A DNA stretch of 64,000 nucleotides from positions 744,001-808,000 of the forward strand of contig JAWKZN010000001.1 of NCBI GenBank assembly GCA_041395945.1. Direction: 5' to 3'. Source of the DNA: Pseudomonadales bacterium. Its GTDB lineage: Bacteria > Pseudomonadota > Gammaproteobacteria > Pseudomonadales > Azotimanducaceae. How positions within the stretch are numbered: position 1 is the first letter of the stretch; each line of letters starts with the position of its first letter. The translations under genes were made by a program, and so were the position numbers. This document shows positions 58,529 to 64,000 of this stretch, piece by piece. The notes below the pieces were generated by a model. It worked only from the letters and a program-made list of their open reading frames with translations. It was not told the DNA's origin and did no database searches.

Positions 58529-58957
58529 ATGAACTCAATGAAGTCGACGGTCTGGACACTGGCACTTCGGGTCGCAGGCGTCGTTGCGGCTTTGTTTGGG
58601 CTGATGACGATCCGCGAGGGCGGCGCAGTGTTGTTTGTTGACGGTATGGCGCGACTGGCCGCAGGAGACTACGTGCCCTTCGTGCTGTGGTTCAACTTCT
58701 TGGCGGGCTTTACCTATGTCGTTGCCGGTGTTGGTTTGTGGTTTCGGCGACAGTGGGCTGCCCGAGTGGCGCTCGGCATTGCCATGGCGACATTGATCGT
58801 TTTCGCGGCGTTCGGTTGGCACACCGGCAGCGGCGGTGCGTTCGAGACACGCACCGTGGTGGCAATGACCCTGCGCAGCACTACATGGCTCGTAATCACA
58901 GCGACTGGGTGGTGGGCGTTGTTGAAAGATCCGACCCAGCAGCCCATGGGGGGGTGA
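58529..58957 (+). CDS. Small integral membrane protein (142 aa)
   Basis: Four predicted helices: WTLALRVAGVVAALFGLMTI, VPFVLWFNFLAGFTYVVAGV, WAARVALGIAMATLIVFAAF and TLRSTTWLVITATGWWALL. GAGAG lies upstream of the ATG. No family recognised. It leads a tight plus-strand run: the DUF3313 gene starts 1 base after its stop, followed by the protease and the DUF4136 lipoprotein. The palindrome at 58488-58515 probably controls this run. Confidence 0.75.
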   Translation: MNSMKSTVWTLALRVAGVVAALFGLMTIREGGAVLFVDGMARLAAGDYVPFVLWFNFLAGFTYVVAGVGLWFRRQWAARVALGIAMATLIVFAAFGWHTGSGGAFETRTVVAMTLRSTTWLVITATGWWALLKDPTQQPMGG

Positions 58958-58958
58958 A

Positions 58959-59660
58959 ATGAATCGCAGGATGATTGCTGTTTGGCCGGTGAGTTTAATG
59001 CTCGGCAGTTCTAGTTGTGTCAGCGACTCTGCGGTACGAATCGAGCCGGAAGGCCCAATCACATACGACGGACTGCATCGTGTCGAGCAACCCAGTCTTG
59101 ACGAAGCCTGGGCGATGCCCGACTTGGACCTGACGCGCTATCGTAACGTACCACTCGAGCCCACCGAGGTCTCCTGCCGCGAAGTCAAGTCGAGATCGAC
59201 GCTGCACTCGCGAACGAGTACCCAAGGGGATTTTCCGCTCAGTGACGTGGCGAAAGCGAAACTACAGGACATCGTCCACAAGGCGTTTGAACAACAGTTA
59301 TCGCAAAGCAGCTTCTATGGACTGGCAGATCGGGCGGCGCGCGACGTGCTGCTGATTCGTGCGCCCTTGATCGATGTGGTATCGCACGTGCCGCCGCAAC
59401 CGATCGGTCGCAGCGATATTTATCTCCGTTCGATTGGCGAAGCCACATTGGTGCTCGAGCTGCGCGATGCTGTGACGGATGAAATTCTTGCGCGGGCAGT
59501 TGATCGTCGAGCGGCTGATCACGCGGATCTCTTCATCGAGTTCAGTACCGTGACAGCTTGGTCGGAAGTTCGCCTCGTCGCAAAGGGGTGGGCGAGCTTG
59601 TTGCGACAGCGTCTCGATGAATATGTCCAATTGGGTACATGGAATGAAAGTAGTTGCTAA
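58959..59660 (+). CDS. DUF3313 lipoprotein
   Basis: A lipoprotein signal (MIAVWPVSLMLGSSSC) is followed by ITYDGLHRVEQPSLDEAWAM and PDLDLTRYRNVPLEP, the opening of DUF3313 proteins, then VLLIRAPLIDVVSHVPPQP and an RSIGEATLVLELRDAVTDE strand pair. The 233 residues fit. Members are outer-membrane lipoproteins of unknown role. The last residues overlap nothing; the protease gene starts 13 bases later. Confidence 0.85.
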   Translation: MNRRMIAVWPVSLMLGSSSCVSDSAVRIEPEGPITYDGLHRVEQPSLDEAWAMPDLDLTRYRNVPLEPTEVSCREVKSRSTLHSRTSTQGDFPLSDVAKAKLQDIVHKAFEQQLSQSSFYGLADRAARDVLLIRAPLIDVVSHVPPQPIGRSDIYLRSIGEATLVLELRDAVTDEILARAVDRRAADHADLFIEFSTVTAWSEVRLVAKGWASLLRQRLDEYVQLGTWNESSC

Positions 59661-59673
59661 GGACGAGCAACCA

Positions 59674-60774
59674 ATGAGGGCGATTGGGACTGCCAAACCA
59701 CTCCAACCGCTGGCACGACTGGCGATATCGTTGATCGCTACGGTGCTGCTGACGAATGTCTCGCAAGCCGCGACGACGAACCTCACTGATACGTTTGCAC
59801 GTGTGAATCCTGCGGTGGTCGAGATACGGACCCTGAGTTCGTCATCAGTACCGCAGGAGAATGGCACGACACCTGCGAGTGAAATGGGGTTAGGCTCCGG
59901 GGTGCTCATTGCCCATGATCAAGTTCTGACGGCCAGTCACGTCGTCGAAATCGCGGACCGTATTCAGGTTAGGCTGGTCGACGGCACGACGCGACGTGCT
60001 CGCGTGACGAGTTCGGAACGCTTTGCCGATGTATCGCTGTTAACGCTCGAAGCGCCAGTGTCGGACATTGAGCCCGTCACGTTGGGTGATTCAGACCACG
60101 CCCGGGTGGGTGATCGTGTATTCGTGATCGGTGCACCGTACGGAGTGAGCCACACCCTGACGGTTGGTTATGTCAGTGCCCTGCATCGAGCCGACGCGTC
60201 GAAGGGCTCTGGTTATGCGAATCTGATACAAACCGATGCTGCGATCAATGCGGGTAATTCCGGTGGTCCGATGTTCAATGAAGATGGCGAGTTAATCGGT
60301 ATTGTCAGCCACATACGCAGCCGCTCGGGTTTTTCGGAGGGGCTCGGCTTTGCGGTCACCATCAATTCTGCACGCGAACTGGTGATCGAAAATCACTCGT
60401 TCTGGCCCGGGTTCCTTGGCGTGTTGCTGCCGCCCAATCTTGCTCGCGCGCTAAACGTGCCACAAACAACCGGCATGCTCGTTCAACAAATTGCCGAGGA
60501 ATCGCCAGCTCAGGCCATGGGACTCAGGGAGAGCGATATTATCATTGAGGTAGACGGACGGCCCCTAGCGGTGGGTGGCGACATTATTCTCGCCGCTAAC
60601 GGTGTCCGTCTGGTCGCTCCCGGGGCCGTACTGCAGGCGCGAGACACCATACGCGCGCTGCCCAGCGGCGAACAACTGACGATCGAGATTCTACGGCAAG
60701 GCCAGCGAAAAACGATTGAGTTCGTTCCTGTTCCGGACTCGCAGAGTCCACAGCCCAGGCGCGCGAGCCAATGA
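59674..60774 (+). CDS. HtrA/DegP-like trypsin-type serine protease with PDZ domain
   Basis: ATG at 59674 with AAGGA upstream; an ATG at 59644 would overlap the preceding gene. A signal peptide (LARLAISLIATVLLTNVS, cleavage near QAA) exports it to the periplasm. The catalytic triad is complete: His89 (LTASHVV), Asp119 (ERFADVSLL) and Ser196 (NAGNSGGPM). One PDZ domain (about residues 255-350) has GFLGVLLPPNLARALNVPQT. The 366 residues resemble DegS-like size but without a membrane anchor. It probably handles damaged envelope proteins. Confidence 0.92.
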   Translation: MRAIGTAKPLQPLARLAISLIATVLLTNVSQAATTNLTDTFARVNPAVVEIRTLSSSSVPQENGTTPASEMGLGSGVLIAHDQVLTASHVVEIADRIQVRLVDGTTRRARVTSSERFADVSLLTLEAPVSDIEPVTLGDSDHARVGDRVFVIGAPYGVSHTLTVGYVSALHRADASKGSGYANLIQTDAAINAGNSGGPMFNEDGELIGIVSHIRSRSGFSEGLGFAVTINSARELVIENHSFWPGFLGVLLPPNLARALNVPQTTGMLVQQIAEESPAQAMGLRESDIIIEVDGRPLAVGGDIILAANGVRLVAPGAVLQARDTIRALPSGEQLTIEILRQGQRKTIEFVPVPDSQSPQPRRASQ

Positions 60775-60796
60775 ATAAAGCATGAGGAGTCAAACG

Positions 60797-61396
60797 ATGA
60801 AAAGCATCAATGCAATTGAAAGGGACCGGCTAAGGGTTGCCTATTTTCTATTCTTGGGACTGCTTCTCAGCGGCTGCGCCACGATAAAGTCTGGGTCGCA
60901 CCATGACGAGTCCGTGTCATTCGAAGGCTATCGAAGTTTCAGCTGGATTGCCGATGAGCCGTTGATTGTTGGCACAGGTCTTGATCCGTTTGTCAGTCCG
61001 TTAACCCGGAAAAAAATCGTTGATGCGATTGCCGGTGAACTGGTGCGTAAGGGATTCGTGTATACGTCCGATCGCGGCGCCGCTGACTTTGTAGTCGCCT
61101 ACACCGTGGGTACCCGGGACCGGATCGAGGTAACTTCGTATCCAACCGACTATCGAGGTGCCTGGGGATGGCACCTGTACGGTCGTTACTACGATGACAC
61201 CGAAGTCGTGCACCGTATGTACTCCGAAGGTACGCTGGGTGTGGATATTTTTGATGGCAGGACCAAGCAACCCGTCTGGCACGGCTGGGCAACGAAAACG
61301 ATATCAGGCACGGACCGGCAAGATCCCTCAATATCCATCGACAAGGCTGTCACTCGATTGTTTGCGGCGTTTCCGCCAGCCGCGGGTGACGACTGA
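60797..61396 (+). CDS. DUF4136 lipoprotein
   Basis: The ATG at 60797 follows GAGGAG. The signal FLFLGLLLSGCATIKSGSHH has lipobox LSGC. The DUF4136 signature follows: FEGYRSFSWIADEPLIVGTG, KKIVDAIAGELVRKGFVYTS and ADFVVAYTVGTRDRIEVTSY, ending with GTLGVDIFDGRTKQPVWHGW. At 199 residues it is typical. Such lipoproteins sit at the outer membrane with no known activity. It follows the protease by 22 bases. Confidence 0.88.
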   Translation: MKSINAIERDRLRVAYFLFLGLLLSGCATIKSGSHHDESVSFEGYRSFSWIADEPLIVGTGLDPFVSPLTRKKIVDAIAGELVRKGFVYTSDRGAADFVVAYTVGTRDRIEVTSYPTDYRGAWGWHLYGRYYDDTEVVHRMYSEGTLGVDIFDGRTKQPVWHGWATKTISGTDRQDPSISIDKAVTRLFAAFPPAAGDD

Positions 61397-61404
61397 GCCC
61401 TACG

Positions 61405-61803
61405 GTGAAGAAGAGGTTCATCGTAGTCGGACCTGTCATTGCTGTCGTTGAGTTGGTGGCTCTTGTTGTCTTCTACGGCCAGCCTACTGCGAACATTGCC
61501 GTGGGTACGCCCGAGGAGTTGGAAATACGACCGATGCAGGGGTCGGTGTTGGACGTGCAGTGCGAGCGACCCCAGGATGTGATCGAAAAGCTGGAAGCAC
61601 TAGACTCAGTCAAGGAGGCGGGCCTCGTCGGTAACGGACTACACGTTGTTGCACCCAAAGCAGAGACGGCGAGTCACGAGAATCGTGCGGCGCTGGTGGC
61701 GGCCGGTGTGCGCACTGATCGTATCGAGCCTATCAGGCCATCGATGGAAGACGTGTTCGTGTCCTTGGGTGAAGGGCGGGATCGAATGAGGCAGGCGGCA
61801 TAG
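61405..61803 (+). pseudogene. Scar gene: MFP N-terminus joined to ABC ATPase C-terminus
   Basis: The 132-residue frame begins like a HlyD-type adaptor (KKRFIVVGPVIAVVELVALV, one membrane helix) and then runs into the C-terminal end of an ABC-2 exporter ATPase: NIAVGTPEELEIRPMQGSVL, LEALDSVKEAGLVGNGLHVV and the closing IRPSMEDVFVSL. Walker A, signature and Walker B are absent. A deletion inside a ybhG-ybhF-like operon would produce exactly this. The frame is open, so a hybrid peptide could still be made, but it cannot hydrolyse ATP. Confidence 0.8.
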
Positions 61804-61815
61804 GTAAGCAAGAGA

Positions 61816-62658
61816 ATGAATGACGATAGTCCACAACAACGCCCGGCCGAACATCCGTCGTATCGACTGGCGTTCGAGGACGTCGATTTTCTTGCGAAAG
61901 ACGACCTGCGACCGTTGCGACTGCAACTTGAGTTGCTGAAACCCGAGTGGTATCTGCGTGAAGCCAGGGTTCGTTCTACCGTGGTCGTGTTTGGCAGCGC
62001 ACGCCTGCTGCCAATCGATGAGGCCGAATCTCGTCTCGCGGACCTGCTGGCGAATGGCGGCGAGCACCCGGCGGATGCCAGCCGTCAACGCGCACTGGTT
62101 GAGGCGCGAAAAAAGGTCCAGTACGCACCGTACTATGACGAAGCTCGCAATTTTGCCGCACTGATATCGAAACGCTTTCAGAAGGATCAACGGCTTGATT
62201 TCGTGGTGGTGACTGGCGGCGGCCCCGGCATCATGGAGGCTGCCAATCGGGGAGCCCACGATGTTGGAGCGAGAAGTGCAGGGTTTAACATTCAACTGCC
62301 GCACGAGCAAGAACCGAACAGATACATCAGCGAAGAGTTGTGCTTTCAATTTCATTACTTCGCCTTGCGCAAGATGCATTTTCTGATGCGCGCCAAAGCT
62401 TTGGTCGTCTTTCCGGGTGGCTACGGCACCCTCGACGAACTGTTCGATGTGCTGACGCTGATGCAAACAGGCAAAATTTCGCGCATCCCTGTGGTGCTTG
62501 TAGGTGCAGCATTCTGGCGTCGCGCGGTGGATTTTGAGTTTCTGGCCGACGAGGGTGTGATCAGTCCCGCGGATACGGAGCTGTTTACGGTAGTTGAAAC
62601 CGCCGAGGCAGCGGTAACGGTGTTGGAGCACTTTTACGACGGACGGTCGCCGTCGTGA
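61816..62658 (+). CDS. LOG-family protein (possible nucleotide phosphoribohydrolase)
   Basis: The 280 residues include the LOG signatures VVVTGGGPGIMEAANRGAHD and VVFPGGYGTLDELFDVLTLM. LOG enzymes release the base from nucleoside monophosphates (cytokinin activation in plants); bacterial members such as PpnN act on cellular nucleotides. The N-terminal 60 residues (LAFEDVDFLAKDDLRPLRLQ) and an insertion (VEARKKVQYAPYYDEARNFA) are seen in a longer proteobacterial subgroup. It lies between two remnants of an ABC exporter, an order sometimes seen where that exporter is intact. The substrate is not known. Confidence 0.87.
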   Translation: MNDDSPQQRPAEHPSYRLAFEDVDFLAKDDLRPLRLQLELLKPEWYLREARVRSTVVVFGSARLLPIDEAESRLADLLANGGEHPADASRQRALVEARKKVQYAPYYDEARNFAALISKRFQKDQRLDFVVVTGGGPGIMEAANRGAHDVGARSAGFNIQLPHEQEPNRYISEELCFQFHYFALRKMHFLMRAKALVVFPGGYGTLDELFDVLTLMQTGKISRIPVVLVGAAFWRRAVDFEFLADEGVISPADTELFTVVETAEAAVTVLEHFYDGRSPS

Positions 62659-62661
62659 AGG

Positions 62662-62961
62662 TTTCGCGCTTTCGCTCTGCATGCTGATCAGTATCTCACC
62701 CGTAACCAGCTGCTCGCGAGTCAACTTGCGATGGTGTTGACCTTTCTGCCGTCGTTCCTCCTCTCGGGATTCATGTAAGTTATTGCCAATATACCGACGA
62801 TCATTCAATGACTGACCTACTTCAATCCGCTGCGCTATTTCCTGGTCATCATTCGCGGTATTGTTTTAAAGGGTGTCGGACCCGAGATCCATTGGCTGCA
62901 AATGATCGCACTGACGGTGCTCGGTGGGGAGACGCTTTGGCTTGCCGCCAAGCGATTTTAG
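62662..62961 (+). pseudogene. ABC-2 permease C-terminal remnant (YbhR/YbhS type)
   Basis: The reading frame of an ABC-2 permease end is recognisable: FALSLCMLIS, after a frameshift LTRNQLLASQLAMVLTFLPS, FLLSGFM, stop, VIANIPTIIQ, stop (TGA where the family has Trp), LTYFNPLRYFLVIIRGIVLK, then a stop at 62959. Two in-frame stops and one frameshift show it is dead. With the scar at 61405 it documents the loss of a whole HlyD/ABC-2 exporter. Confidence 0.85.
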
Positions 62962-62992
62962 AAGGCGCTGACATGAATAACGGTACAGTCCC

Positions 62993-63970
62993 ATGGTAAG
63001 GGCGGAAAACCTATCGGGTTGGAGGTGGCTGTTACTTTTTGTCGTAGCGTTGACCAGCCCAGTGTCAGCCAACGAGATTGACGATTGCATTGTCGAGTCT
63101 GTACGGCAGGCGAGTGACACCACGACTGTCAGCGAAATCCGCATGCTTTGTCGGGATCAGCGCGCCGATAGCGATGTCGAGACGAGTGCGATCCGGCGCC
63201 GTTTCGTCTCCGAGATCGACACCATGGATCGGCCGTACACGCTCACCGCGCATCGGTCGAACTATGTGTTGCCGTACACCTACAATGCGCACCCAAACAA
63301 TGCGCCGTTCGATTTTCTGGATTTCGGCGAGGAGGTGAAGCACGAGGAGGCGAAGTTTCAGGTGAGCTTCAAACTGCCGCTTGCACACAACCTGATAGTA
63401 CCTGACAGCACGCTCTTTTTTGCCTACACCAATCAATCCTGGTGGCAGATCTACAACACCGACTTCTCTTCGGCATTTCGCGAAAGCGATCACGAGCCGG
63501 AACTGTTTGTGCGTCACTATGGCGGCCCAGATTTTGGACCTTACAGCATCGCTGGCTGGGACCTCGGTTTCGTGCATCAGTCCAACGGTCGTCCGACGCG
63601 CTTATCCCGCAGCTGGAATCGTGTGTTTGCCAACGTCGCCATCGATGGCGGTGATCTCGCGCTATCCATAAAGGCCTGGTATCGGCTGCCGGAAGATGCC
63701 GAGGGCGATGACAACCCGGACCTCTATCGCTATCTCGGTTACGGCGAAGTACGTGCGCTTTACACACCGAATCGAAACACCTTTGGCCTGATGTTGCGAC
63801 CAGGTACCAAAAAGAGCGCGCTGGAATTCACTTGGAGCTATCCCCTGAGCAACTTTCTTCGAGTGTACGCTATCTATTTCAATGGTTATGGCGAGAGTTT
63901 GCTCGATTACGACCATCACGTCGATCGCTTCGGCATAGGCATTGCACTAAACGACTATTTACAGCAATAG
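62993..63970 (+). CDS. pldA: Outer-membrane phospholipase A (OmpLA)
   Basis: OmpLA hydrolyses phospholipids that reach the outer leaflet. A signal peptide (GWRWLLLFVVALTSPVSA) is followed by a polar region and a 12-strand barrel. The active site is complete: His195 and Ser197 in GFVHQSNGR and Asn209 in SRSWNRVF, with the same spacing as E. coli His142-Ser144-Asn156. YTNQSWWQIYNTDFSSAFRE is another family signature. At 325 residues it is somewhat longer than E. coli PldA, because of about 60 extra residues before the barrel. The gene ends 30 bases before the window edge. Confidence 0.93.
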   Translation: MVRAENLSGWRWLLLFVVALTSPVSANEIDDCIVESVRQASDTTTVSEIRMLCRDQRADSDVETSAIRRRFVSEIDTMDRPYTLTAHRSNYVLPYTYNAHPNNAPFDFLDFGEEVKHEEAKFQVSFKLPLAHNLIVPDSTLFFAYTNQSWWQIYNTDFSSAFRESDHEPELFVRHYGGPDFGPYSIAGWDLGFVHQSNGRPTRLSRSWNRVFANVAIDGGDLALSIKAWYRLPEDAEGDDNPDLYRYLGYGEVRALYTPNRNTFGLMLRPGTKKSALEFTWSYPLSNFLRVYAIYFNGYGESLLDYDHHVDRFGIGIALNDYLQQ

Positions 63971-64000
63971 AGAGATGCGTGTCCGCCGCCTCGTGGCTCG

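Overview
The window looks like a chromosomal segment of a free-living gammaproteobacterium. The first 31 kb carries, in one nearly unbroken colinear block, the classic gammaproteobacterial order rseP-bamA-skp-lpxD-fabZ-lpxA-lpxB-rnhB-dnaE-tilS-pyrG-kdsA-eno-ftsB-truD-pcm-nlpD-rpoS, then fdxA and mutS on the opposite strand, then recA-recX-alaS-lysC-tRNA-Ser(GCU). The presence of rpoS, LPS genes, BamA and RseP fixes the group. I cannot name the genus. Several usual members of this block are missing from their places: accA (dnaE/tilS), ispD and ispF (ftsB/truD), surE (before pcm) and csrA (between lysC and the tRNA).

Region 1 (1-31.3 kb), core: outer-membrane biogenesis and lipid A (RseP, BamA, Skp, LpxD, FabZ, LpxA, LpxB), replication and information processing (RnhB, DnaE, TilS, TruD, MutS, RecA, RecX, AlaS), CTP, Kdo, PEP and lysine-branch metabolism (PyrG, KdsA, Eno, LysC), division (FtsB, NlpD), and stationary-phase control (Pcm, RpoS). 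Many genes overlap by 4 bases, so long operons are likely. A LexA box precedes recA. A PHD-PIN toxin-antitoxin pair sits between recX and alaS.

Region 2 (31.25-48.86 kb), genomic island: the last 26 bases of tRNA-Ser are repeated exactly at 48838-48863, followed there by what appears to be the tRNA's original terminator. About 17.6 kb has therefore been inserted at the 3' end of the tRNA gene. Inside are three copies of an attachment-like module that resembles the 3' end of a tmRNA gene plus integrase arm sites; two of them abut terminator hairpins. They split the island into three blocks. No integrase is left. The cargo is almost entirely unrecognised envelope proteins: two large paralogous exported proteins, four predicted lipoproteins, an ankyrin protein, membrane-anchored proteins and two beta-propeller proteins, plus a VapBC pair and a broken IS91 transposase.

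Region 3 (48.9-50 kb), junction debris: a 65-base near-complete palindrome, GC-rich repeats, and truncated IS3 orfA and IS110 transposases.

Region 4 (50-64 kb), accessory envelope region: an RND efflux pair, a small ArsR-type regulator with the cysteine spacing of SqrR/BigR persulfide sensors, a TetR regulator, small membrane proteins, DUF3313 and DUF4136 lipoproteins, an HtrA-like protease, a LOG-family hydrolase and outer-membrane phospholipase A. Among them lie remnants of a HlyD/ABC-2 exporter: a scar that fuses an MFP N-terminus to the ATPase C-terminus, and a permease tail with in-frame stops.
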